From positions 5,767,501 through 5,831,500 of the forward strand of contig CM037473.1 of assembly GCA_021014325.1 (NCBI GenBank): 64,000 nucleotides of DNA, given 5' to 3'. The DNA is from Plazaster borealis (lineage: Eukaryota; Echinodermata; Asteroidea; Forcipulatida; Labidiasteridae). Below are positions 41,887 through 52,900 of the stretch, piece by piece; positions within the stretch are counted from its first letter, which is position 1, and the number at the start of each line of letters is the position of its first letter. The position numbers and the translations under genes were made by a program. The notes below the pieces were generated by a model. It ran no database searches, was not told the DNA's origin, and saw only the letters and a program-made list of their open reading frames with translations.

Positions 41887-43434
41887 TGTAACCAGGGAGA
41901 GTTGAAGGAAAAGCCTTGGAACAATAATTATGCAGGTCTGATCAATTGGTTGCTTTATTTTCGAAAAATCAAAGGACAATCTGTATATATTACTACTGTA
42001 AGTTTAAACCCAGTAATTAAGGCTACCAGATATCGGGGCAGTCTGTAAAACATAATAAATATAAAGAAAACATTAATTATCAATTAATTAAAACCTTAAC
42101 TATCAACTGGTTCAGCGAAATATTAAATATTCGTCTTCGTCTAATTAACGATCTTTTGACCACGAAGATCGCTGCATTACAATCAAACAGTTATAATCCG
42201 TATAACTATAGATACTTTAAATGGGAGTCAACTATTTCTTTAGAAAACCAATACGTGTACGGAAGGGACTGCATTACAACTGAGTAGCTAATTTAAATAC
42301 TCGATGTATTAACTGCAATTCCAAACATCATAACTGCAATTCCAAACATCATAAATCTATAGTACATGCACGAGGATTTCTAGGACCACAAGTTGCCTCA
42401 TTTTAACTTATAGTTTACATAAAACTCTCCACATACTGATAGTTAAATATTCCGTACCTTCAATAAATAACGGTGTCGTAACGTTGGTGGAAAACCTTGT
42501 CTTATTATGAACTTCACGTCACGGTGCCGTCGGCATTTAACTGAAGACAAAAATATATGCCAAACATTCTGATAATATTGTGAAGTTTGTGGAAAATGTG
42601 GAACATGGAAAATAGTAATTTGCCGCATAAATATTCATCTGAAGTCTTCTAATGTTCTAGAAATTACCGGTATGGCATACATGTACATCATTTGTAACTG
42701 AAAATAGCTTGACTGGCATTCGATACAAATCCTACAAGCGGGTCATGAATTTGAATTTACTTAATAATGCACAAATTAAGGAATATCTTCAGTGCTAACT
42801 AGATGCAATCTTAAACATGTGAAATAAATAATGCCGTATTTCTCTAGCATTTCCACTATATAAAGACATTCTAATATTAACAAATTTACGGCAATTGAAC
42901 ATTACACATTATATTTCCATTGCAGCGTTTCTGAAGGTTTGTTACAATAATTTTTTTCTACACTTTAACTCACCAATTCATCGCTTGAACACCATACTGT
43001 TACAGGTGGTAGGAGCATTTATTTAAACTCAGTCCCCAGAAGTCGCAACTCATAAAAACGTACTTGGCTAACTTAACAAACTAAGGAAACGGAAACATAA
43101 CTGTTTCCTACAGTCGACCTCTCGTCTTGACGGCAATTGCAGGAATGAATCTCAAATTCCAGAAAAGGGAGTACACGAATTGTTAATCGACTGCTGGTAT
43201 TTCAGCTATGACGTCAAGTCATATTCAAATGTTTGTGTCTATTGGATTCTCGTGCTCAGGAATTTACTTTCCAAATTAGACGAATGTTCTCCCAGTGGAT
43301 TTATTATCCAACACATTCCATTTCTAAACTCACCGCAACTTAGCCTAGTATTTTACGGGAGTGGTATTAACGAACAACTTAAAATACTTCCATGTAAGTA
43401 ATCGATGACCGCAACTTGAGGTCAGCTGGTTACA
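41887..43434. mobile_element. Probable solo LTR
   Basis: 1548 bp beginning TGTAACCAG and ending CTGGTTACA, with GTTG on both sides (41883-41886 and 43435-43438) as a 4-bp target duplication. TG...CA ends, a TATATAAAG box near 42857 and AATAAA near 42462 fit an LTR. The flanking repeat contains many GTTG words, so the duplication alone is weak. The copy D repeat lacks it. No internal retroviral gene is present. Confidence 0.6.
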
Positions 43435-43790
43435 GTTGGTTGGTTGATTGATTGATTGATTGATTGGTTAATTTGATTTAATGATTTGTTGAGTTGGTTA
43501 TAAATCGTTGATGGGTTAATTGATTAATTAGTTGATAAGTAGATTATATTTTGACTGAATGATCATTTGATTGATTGATTAGTAAACTTGATTGACTGAT
43601 TTGTTGACTTGTTTAGAAATGGTTGATTGGTTGATTGGTTATTTATTAGTTGATTGGTAGATTCTAATTTGACTGATTGATTGATTGATTGGCTGATTTG
43701 TTGGTTGATTGAATGGTTGATTGAATTGTTAATTATAAGTTGATTGGTTGATCTGTTTCTATTGATTGGTTGTTGGTTAGTCATTCAACT
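43435..43790. repeat. GATT/GGTT tandem repeat, right part, copy G
   Basis: Same higher-order pattern as 25440-25740, including TTATAAATGGTTGATTGG. Confidence 0.8.
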
Positions 43791-45439
43791 CAATTTATTT
43801 CAACTCAACAAAAAATTCCATATTGCACAATGTACATAAGTAGTTATAGAGACGGTCAATTGAACAAAGCTGTTTAAAGAGCTACTAAATAATAAATATA
43901 TGAGACACAATGAAGCAGAGGCAAACATGGAGGCATATTTGAAAGCCCAAATCTTGTATAGAAACGCCTTTATAAAACAACAAACTGGACTTCCTAGCAT
44001 AAATTAACTTCCAACAGATCGTACTGGACAGACAGGGGACGGAACATGACAAACAAACAAACAAAGCTTACCAGACCTAACAAGCTGGGATGAAACAAGA
44101 AGGTAAATCGTAACTAGAAACTCATAGAGGTAAAGGATGAAAATAAAAGAAGCTACTCTAATAGATAATAATCATGAATTTAATTGTTTGATCAATTGAC
44201 TGATTGGTTGATTAATTTGTTGATTGGGTGATTGGCTGATAGGTTGGTTGGTTGATTTGTTGAAGATACCTATGTTCATGAATATCCATGAAAAATTAGT
44301 AAATGTCATTTTCAGTGGGAAAAGGTTTAACACCGCTGTTTCTTTTTACATACAATTTTCCCTGTCCTTACTTATTCACACGTTAATTATTTAAACTTGT
44401 GGTGTACAAATTATTATGAACAATGCAAGGTCTAAAGTTTAAATTATACACATTGTAATAACATGGCAACCTTAAAACTACATTTAAATGTATTTTAATT
44501 CCCTGTATTAGCTCCACCCCCCCCCCTTTGCAACGAAAATCAGGATTGGAGTTGTGGCTACAGTAATTTAAACTTTTGCTAGAAAAGGGACGGAAGTGAA
44601 TACTAATATTATGTGCTTGTACGTCGCAGATCGGCCGTTAAGAATCTACATCTGTCATGTTATACCTAGACTTGTGGACAAGTCGTTAAATGTTTGTTGC
44701 GGTGATAGCGTAAACGGCTCTCTCGCACCGTGAGCCATCGTTGAATTCCAGTCAGCAAGTGATGGACCAAACCGAAGCCTCCAAGCAATCTCGCCATCAG
44801 GGGTTCTATTCCTAAGCGGTGGCGAACCGTGGAGCCCAAATCATTAACGGAACCCCCTTGATACGAGGCTGCAACAATAAAGCCCGGTTTAAAACCCTTT
44901 AGAAACGATAGTGGCCACAAACAGCTTGTACCAAAATGCGCATAATAGCAGCCGCAAAAGGTTGCAAAATCTGATGTACTTCCACTCAACTAAAAAGGTT
45001 AAAGTAAAGGTGATGACCTGAATTGATATTTTCCAATGTTTCTCATGTTAACATTAGTATCTGTTTTTTTTTATATAAAAGCAAAACAATTTTGTATTTA
45101 TTTACAGTATTTTGTCTGACACTTCTACAAAAAAAATTATATAAAAAAATCAACAACAAAACCATGTCTGGTTGATCTAGATGGTGATGATTATACAGAA
45201 AGAATAGTCTCTCTTCAGAGATTCCACGTCCCACATACTGCGATCGTGATATGAGTACTTAGAAAGAAACCAACATACAAACACGCAGGAGAGCGCCCTT
45301 TCAACCGCGGACGTTGACGACAACCAACAATAATACTTTTCGTGAAGAACAACATAGAGTTTCCGTAGCAGCAATCTTTGTTAAATAAACATAAATGTGG
45401 GGGAAAACCCCAAACTTTATTTCCTTTAGTTCCCCCGTG

Positions 45440-46160
45440 TGTTTAGTTCCTGTTAACAATTGTTTAGTTCCTTTTAACAACATGTTAATCATTCCGTTTA
45501 AATTTAGAGCAGTTTATCTCGACTTGGTATCAGTGTATCAACATAATTGTCATGCCTAATTCAAAACCAACATGAGATTTCGATGCTTTGAATCGGGTGG
45601 AACGATTGTGATCAATATTATGCATGTGTATACGTCATCAATGTATGCGTGTGCATACGTCATTAACCTTTAAGTCGTGTTCCCTGACTCTGTGCTTTAT
45701 TATTTAGAGGTCAGGAATCATTATGCAATCGGGCTGCCATATGATAAGGCAAGTACACCGTGCAGGTTGAGTGGCATAGATCACATTTTAAGGAAAGGCT
45801 ACTACCGCTTTTACACTGACCTTCACTTTCTCAACCCCATTCTACATACTTCCGATGTTGATTCATGATGTAGTGTTAAGTAATTATAAATCAACGCATT
45901 CAAATAGCACGCATGCATCTTTTCATGATTATTTACTCTAAAGCAAGTGATCGAAAAAAGCAAAAATGAAATTTTAATACAATAGCCCGTATTATGTATT
46001 CCCCTCCGCTCGCCCCCCCCCCACCCCGAAACAAATAAATAACGAAAATACCAAGTTGTTTCTTTCACACGTTTAAAGCAGAGTAATTAATTGTTTCGGA
46101 ACCCAAGGATTCCAACAATAATAGAATACTCGCGAGACTCCAATAGCATTGAGGAGAATC
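45440..46160. other. No gene recognised
   Basis: Contains TGTGTATACGTCAT repeated at 45629 and 45654; otherwise featureless. Confidence 0.4.
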
Positions 46161-46166
46161 CAGAAG

Positions 46167-46557
46167 TTAAAGGGTCTGTATACGTTTGGTAATGACTCTG
46201 AAATTAATGGCAATAAAAACTTACTTGGTAAGAAGTGCAGCAGCTTTGGACAATATAATGCATTTTTAAAAACTTTACACTTCGAAGCACTGCGGTTATG
46301 GAAACATTTATAACTTGTTATACCAACAAATTTGAATCTGAGAAGCGTTACTGCAGTAACGTTTCTCAGATAGTGTATTCCAGTTGCAGATTATTCTTCC
46401 TGTCTGGACAAACCGCTCCAGATTTTAGGGCAATATCTCAAAAACGCTACCACCTTTTGAAATGACATTTTCACAGGTTAGTTTTATGGTATATATCTAC
46501 AAATAGGATTGAAACAAACAGTGGGTTCCGAGTACCAAACGTATACAATCCATTTAA
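46167..46557. mobile_element. MITE family 3 with TTAA ends
   Basis: TTAA at 46167 and 46554. Ends AAGGGTCTGTATACGTTTGG and CGTATACAATCCATTTAA. Interior palindrome GAAGCGTTACTGCAGTAACG. Confidence 0.8.
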
Positions 46558-46559
46558 GG

Positions 46560-48140
46560 TTCTACCCATACTATAGCCCTCTCACCCCCCCCCCCTGCAC
46601 CACCACCAAACCTTTCGAGTGCGGTTGGTGTACTATGATTGTGTTCTGCTGTTCCCTTTTATTAAGAATTCCTTTATGCTGTACAATTTTAGTCTAGTGT
46701 GAAATTAGCACTGTTGTTCAATTTAGCAGAAAATTCTGCTCAGCCAATTTCTTTTGCTAAGCAAGAAATGAGTGGGGTACCAGTCACAGCAATGATAACG
46801 GTATGGTATTTTGGCTGGTAACCTAGTTTTCTTAAGCAATAGTTTTTTATGTGCTTAGCAAGTTTTTTGTGCTTACAAATGTATTATGAAATCGGGCCCT
46901 GATCTGTTTTGTTCAAATCGTTGATGTCAAGATGTAGACATGCTAACAATGCTAAGCATTAGCTTGTATACAGCATTAATCGGAAGATAATGTGCGGTAA
47001 AAAACAGACTATGACAATTTAACAATTAACAAAAACATTCAACTCATTCAGTTTTTGATGAAAAACAGTGTGGTTCTAATTTAAAATGCCACATAAACCA
47101 TTTACTTTTTACTTCCTCACCAATATCTGACAACCTGTACAAAGCACCAATAGTGTTTATTTAACAACAACACGAAAAGGAAAAGGTCAAACTAAAAAAA
47201 TAACCACGTCTGGATCACTAATGTCGGTTTCATATATTTGTTTTCGATTTTAGTTTTAGTTTTAGTTTAGTTTGCTTTATTTCCTTAAACCAATCAAAAT
47301 ACAATGTTTACATATGGATAAAAATAGAGTTTTAAAGAAGTAGAAGTATGGATGTATCTGATATAAAGCCGAGGCTTATACGAGACCAGGCACCTGGCAA
47401 CTTAAAGGTATTTTCATACTTTGCTAACGACCTCAAAAAGAAATGGTGTACATATCCGAAAGCCTACCTTGTTATGCAGAAGTGCCCCCCCCCCCTCCCC
47501 AAGTTGGTTAGAAACCATAAATGTATGTCGACAAATTAAATCTTTAAAGATCGCCTCTAGGCGACTTTTGGATATTTCCGCGGTGTCCGTTTGAATGCTG
47601 CCCTCAATACGGCCAAAGATGCGGTTGGTACCCACTGTCACCTCGCTAGTAAAACATGGATGGATTCTACGTGTCTGGTCAAAATATGTGACAGGTTTTT
47701 GCTGCTTTCTCAACAAGTAGACACATTATTCAACTGAAACGTTCACCTGTGGCTTTTACTGGATCTTTATTTTTCTTTGTTGAACCCAAAGTTATTAGAA
47801 AATTAACCCAGTCGGTTTTCCTTTGTGGCTGATTACTTGATACAGTCAGCAGCATTACGTTGACAAAAACCAAACCGTTGACCCTACCTTTAAAATGTTG
47901 CAATTTAATCTGATAGTCACCAGACTGAAGGCGGAACTATTATTTCAGGGCGTTATTTGTGCAAGAAATAAAGTGTTTAGTTTGCCAACGATAGTTTCCT
48001 TTTGGGAAGAGTCCATTCAATGTACTTAGAAACAAAAACACTACAACGAAAGTGAAAGTTTCTTCAAAGTGCCTAGCTGGTCACGTTTTCGTAAAAAAAC
48101 GATTCTTGTTTTGTGAGGGTTTTTTCGCACCTTTTTGTGT
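46560..48140. other. Intergenic, dispersed repeats only
   Basis: 47560-47900 matches 12010-12250 (CACTGTCACCTCGCTA, CAAGTAGACAC, GACCCTACCTTTAAAA). No exon seen. Confidence 0.4.
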
Positions 48141-48150
48141 GCAATTTTTT

Positions 48151-48497
48151 TTAAAGGCAGGGTACATTTTTGGTAGTTGTCAACGACAAGTATCCGCACT
48201 TGGTGTATTCCAACATACATATAAAATAAACCTGTGAAAATTCAGACTAAATCGGTCGTAAAAGTTGTAAAAAAATAATGAAAGGAAAAAAAAACACCCT
48301 TGTTGCAAAGAATTATGTGCTTTCAAATCCCTGAGAAAGGCTTCATGCCTGAAACCTCTCTCAGATTCAAATTTGTTTATTAAAAATTACCTCTTTCTCT
48401 AAAACGACATTATTTCCAAAGGGAGTCGTTTCTCAAAAGGTGTTTTTCTGACAACAGCTTAACCTTTAGTAATTGCCAAAAGTACACCCTGCCTTTA
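48151..48497. mobile_element. MITE family 1/2 relative
   Basis: Starts TTAAAGGCAGGGTACATTTTTGG and ends CCAAAAGTACACCCTGCCTTT. Interior matches 1674-2033 in reverse orientation (GTATTCCAACATACATATAAA, CACCCTTGTTGCAAAG). Confidence 0.7.
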
Positions 48498-49035
48498 TGG
48501 AAAAACGGAATTATTGAAACTGAGTTTTAGTGGGATGAGTTCCTCATACACCTTGCATCTCAGGCGCAGTCACTTCTCTATATAAACCATGTAACCTTAG
48601 TTCAAAAAATATAGCGATCTTGTACATTCTAGGGCCTTTCTGGCAGGCAAGATGCTGCACTGGTTGTATGGGAAATTTAACATTTTGTGACATAATTTTC
48701 ACATCAATTCAAGAGTTCTAAACGTGACAGCTGAATAAGTTTTAAGATATGCCCCTTTTTTCTATATCAAAAGTTGAAGGGAAAAAAAAAGACAAACACA
48801 AAAAGACAATACAATCTTCATAAAATAAGACTTTAAGCCTATTAGTTTCTTTGATTGAGCTGTGTACAAATAATGCCTGCAGGAATTCCATAGCTATGTG
48901 ACTCGATCAAATGACGTCACAGGTTACATGGTAAATTGTTTTGAACATTAATTACCAATGATATGTATTTATAGAAACAGACGTAGGTCTACTTGATTTC
49001 GTTATTATTGTGGGCATTAAAACAGCTTGAATCTA

Positions 49036-49230
49036 TCACTCTAAAAAATCCCGGGTCAGAAGTGACCCGGATCCAGGGTTCGATTGACCTTTTTGGGGTC
49101 AGGTTGACCCAGAAACTGGTTAAAATAGGATTTTAGTTTAAATTCTACGTCAGTTTAACCCATTTCTTGGTAATTTTGACACAGATTCTTGGTCACATTG
49201 ACCCAGAAATGATTCAGGTCCCCAGGTTCA
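49036..49230. mobile_element. GGGTCA-rich small element upstream of copy F
   Basis: Starts CACTCTAAAAAATCCCGGGT; diverged relative of 4520-4765 at the matching place before a receptor promoter. Confidence 0.5.
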
Positions 49231-49234
49231 TACC

Positions 49235-49808
49235 AGAATCATTCCTCTATCTGAATACTGTCACGGGCCAAGAAATAGGTCTTCAAGAACTCATTCCATT
49301 TACCGTTGCTTATTTCGCTTGCCGCGATCGAAATCAACTTGCATATGAACGTGCACGATATCCCTGATAAACAGTAAAGCATTTTGCGATGATTTCTCTG
49401 AAACGTGACCGCGCTTAATATTTGTAAAGGTTAATTGCGCGGTGTTGTGTTTCTGGAAAGTTACTGGATGTGAATGTTTGAACTGCTCCAACAATCAAAG
49501 AGAAACTATTTTTTTCATGACATTTCACTTTTTTTCGATGGAAATAGCCTTGATCTCATATAGCCGGAAATAATAGCCTATCTGCTCTTTGGCCGGCGAT
49601 TGCACTTCACAGCCGATGAAGTAAACAATATTAGTACAATTTCCTGCTCGGTTGAATGCCTTTCTATTAGGTTTAGTAAATCTTGTGAGCTGAACGCACC
49701 AGCATGCCGACAGGTTGATTTTGGAGGACACTTTACTGTACGAACAGCTTTAATCAGTGTGTGGTGCAACCGGTTTACAAACAAAGACGTCACCGAGGGG
49801 CTATGACC
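49235..49808 (+). promoter_or_regulatory. Conserved 5' flank of copy F
   Basis: Full-length match to the copy B flank: GGTCTTCAAGAACTCA, TTGCCGCGATCGAAAT, GTGTTGTGTTTCTGGAAAG and the final ACAAACAAAGACGTCACCGA leader. B (short tail) and F (long tail) share it, so both classes probably share expression control. Confidence 0.5.
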
Positions 49809-49993
49809 ATGGCGTGGACAGCTCCAACAGGACTCGGACCGGGGACAGTCGCACTAAGTTTGAAAGTGTTCATCGTAGTGATGTTTTATACTCATGAACG
49901 AATTGGCATATGTACTGCACAGCCGGGAAATGTACTTCCACTAGCACTGCGAATGAATCGTGAAAATCTGATTGAGCATTTCTGCACCTCAGG
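49809..49993 (+). CDS. Copy F exon 1: signal peptide
   Basis: MAWTAPTGLGPG start, core VALSLKVFIVVMF, then ICTAQPGNVLPLALRMNREN; GTAAGT donor. The frame is open upstream to 49761 but the ATG shared with B and E is used. Confidence 0.85.
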
Positions 49994-52900
49994 GTAAGTC
50001 TGTAGCATGCTAAGTGTAATTGTTTGGGCTGGATGATCGTAACATAATCATTTCAATATTTCTTGTCCGAAGAGGGTGGTTGTAACGTTCTTGTTTGACG
50101 GTTTGTTTGTTTGTTTATTTGTTTGTTGGGGGTGTTGAAGCGTTACATACGAAATGTGGACCTGTAAACAAAAGAGGTCCACACATTGTATATACTATGC
50201 GGACATGTCTTTTCATTTGCAAAGAACAATAGAATGTCCACACGGGTATGCAACACAGTTGTGTGTTGGGGAATTTGTTGGGGTATTGGGTTTTTTAAAA
50301 ATTTTATTGTCTGTTTGTTTGGGGTGTTTGTGTGTTTGTTTGTTTGTTTGTTGGTGTGATTGTTTTTTTTTGTTTGTTTGTTTGTTTGTTTTTTTTTTTT
50401 GTTTTTTGTTTGTTTGTTTTTTGGGGGAGGGTATAAATAAAAAGGAATGATAACAACGAATAATAAAAGACCGTACAAGTCTCGTACAATCTCGAAGAAT
50501 GTTTTATAAAGCGTTTTTTATACCAGTTAAAAGATTGTTTATGAAATCCACTTTTGCTTAGGCACATTTCGAGCACACTAAATCGCTTAGCAGTAAACAG
50601 CTTTAAGAAATTCGGCACTGGTACCCGGGACCAAATGCCTCAAGAAACATGAACATTAGATCTTTATAATCGTTCAAATTTGAGAAACGAAACAATGTTG
50701 TCAAATTATCATGCTTAGGTGACACAAGCGCCACATTGGACCATTACGGGATTTGAACCACAGTTTGGTAAAACACAGCAACATGACGTACCCAGATGAC
50801 TGCATGAAAATCCAACACTGGATTGAACAAATGTTTAGGGAAAACCACATTTAACAAAAATGCTTAATGAACAAAAATATCGAACGAAAGCGGGGACCTA
50901 AATTCATTTCGACTTTTTTCATAATCTTTGGGAATATTATTTTTTTGTAGTCAAAGGTGTGGAGGGGAGTCAGGTAGACCCAATAATTGTGAACATGATC
51001 AACTGTCACCAAATCCGCTGTGCCTTCAGATCTGTAATTATAGAGCCTGCAACGCCAACTGCTGGAGGACGGGTATGTTTATCAATTAATCAACCAAGTC
51101 AACCAATGACAACTGAACCAAAGAACCAATGAACCAGTCAACCAATCAGCCAATCAACCATTCAATCCATCAATCAATCGGCATGTCAAACTAACCATCA
51201 ATAGACAAAGGCTTCAGAGTTCGTAGTCGCCTCTTGAGATTGACTAATGTGTTTGCTTTATGTACTGATTTGTTGACTCGTTGAGTGGTTGTTGTGTTGA
51301 AAGTAAGCATTATATTATTGATACATTATTTAATGTCATTTTCAGGAAAATGTTAACACACCTAATTTCATACAATGCCTCCCTCTATTTACACGTTAGA
51401 AACCTAAATCTGTGGGCGTGCGAATTCGTACGAAAGCTTTCGTATTTTGTTCACATTGTATGGACTTAGCAATCTTACACTCACAATAAAATATTCAAAT
51501 GTATTTTTGGATATTTTACTTGCAATTACAATGCATTTTTAATTCATTGTAGCTGAAGCTTCCCTCTGCAACGGAAATCAGAGACGGATCTGTGGTTACA
51601 GCAATGCCGACGTTTGTCAGAATGAGGACAGAACAAGGACATGCGTGTACACCAACAATTCCTCGCCAACCTTCTGCATCTGTCAGCGTAAACCTAGTAC
51701 GCCGTATACCAGGTAAAATTTAGTACTCAAACTACCTCAGTTTAAATGGTGAGCTGCCTCGGCTGGAAAATTCCTTACGGTGTTCAGACTTAAAATTGCG
51801 TTGGGTGCGTCGGGAGGGGTGGCGCTGGTGTCCGGAACCGTTAAAGGGACACTGATATGAAAAAAAGGTCATCATTATGACTTATATCTAATTGTTATGA
51901 ATCATTACAAGTCATAATTATACCCTATATATACTTATAAATTTGATATCTCAATATGATTTGTATGTGTCATAAGTTTGACTTCATCTGCGCAAGTCAT
52001 AGCTTTGTTAGCGTATAGGTAAATGCACAGCATAGGACGTGCTTATTCATTATTATGAAATATAACTCATTATGCTAATTCATGTCATGTGACTTATATT
52101 ATGACTTGTTTTGTCCATTTATCACTTCCGTTCTGGTGTTATTGCCAGTGATGACAATACATTTGTAGATTTTCGATTGATTTCGAGCCACCAACGGAAG
52201 AGCAACACAGCTTGGAACCATTTTGTTCTTGAATAAATTTTCCTTTTCAGGGCAACCGTTTGGGGGACTTAAAAAGGTTATAACGGTAGGGAATGTAGAC
52301 GCATACTTCAGTTTAGAGTTCGTGTGTTTTTGTTTACTGTTAAGATGTGATCCACGAGACACTGCAGAAAGAGCCACTACAGAAAGAGCCACTATAGTAC
52401 AAGCCGCTACAGCACAAGCCGCTACAGCACAAGCCGCTACAGAACGAGCCATTACAGCGCAAGCCACTGCGGCACGAAGCTATACGACTGATCAACCAAT
52501 CAACGTAGTAGGTATTGTTTTGGGGTCTATGTTTGCTCTTCTACTCCTCTTGGTGATCATCGGTGCTGTGACACTCTATCTTCACACACAGGGGAGACTC
52601 CCGTCCTTCGTGAAGCAAGAATCGTAAGTTTCGTTGACATTGTCTTCCATTTTTTCCTCTATTACCCTCTTATTCTTGAGCACATTTGCTTGAAGTGGAT
52701 TCATTCAACTGTATGGGTTGTGTCTGGTGGCACTACTGCGCACAGAATATTAATCCACATAATATCATATCGTTGGCTAAGTAGTGTATCTATCATGCAA
52801 AATTATGCGGATGATACTGAATGGTCAGAAAGTAAGAGGGTTAACTAAAGACACTTGGGGTCAACGAACGTGATTTGGGTTTGGTTGAGGTTATTGATGT

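Larger units (their letters stand above)
41640..45389 (+). pseudogene. Receptor copy G: long-tail pseudogene
   Basis: Parallel to copy D. Possible degenerate exon 2 near 41640-41737 is nearly identical to 25192-25290. Exon 3 relic at 44512-44660 (LCNENQDWSCGYSN, then shifts). Tail relics at about 44788-44885 (SPSGVLFLSGGEP frame, then AEPKSLTEP-like) and 45279-45330 (EGALSTADVDD then stop), followed by AATAAA at 45384. No exon 1, helix or linker is recognisable, and intron 2 is split by an LTR-like element. Confidence 0.65.

Noticed and set aside
50154..50618. Lys/Thr/Asn-rich and Cys/Phe-rich frames in intron 1 of copy F
   Set aside because: Both are translations of the GTTT-rich low-complexity tract on opposite strands.
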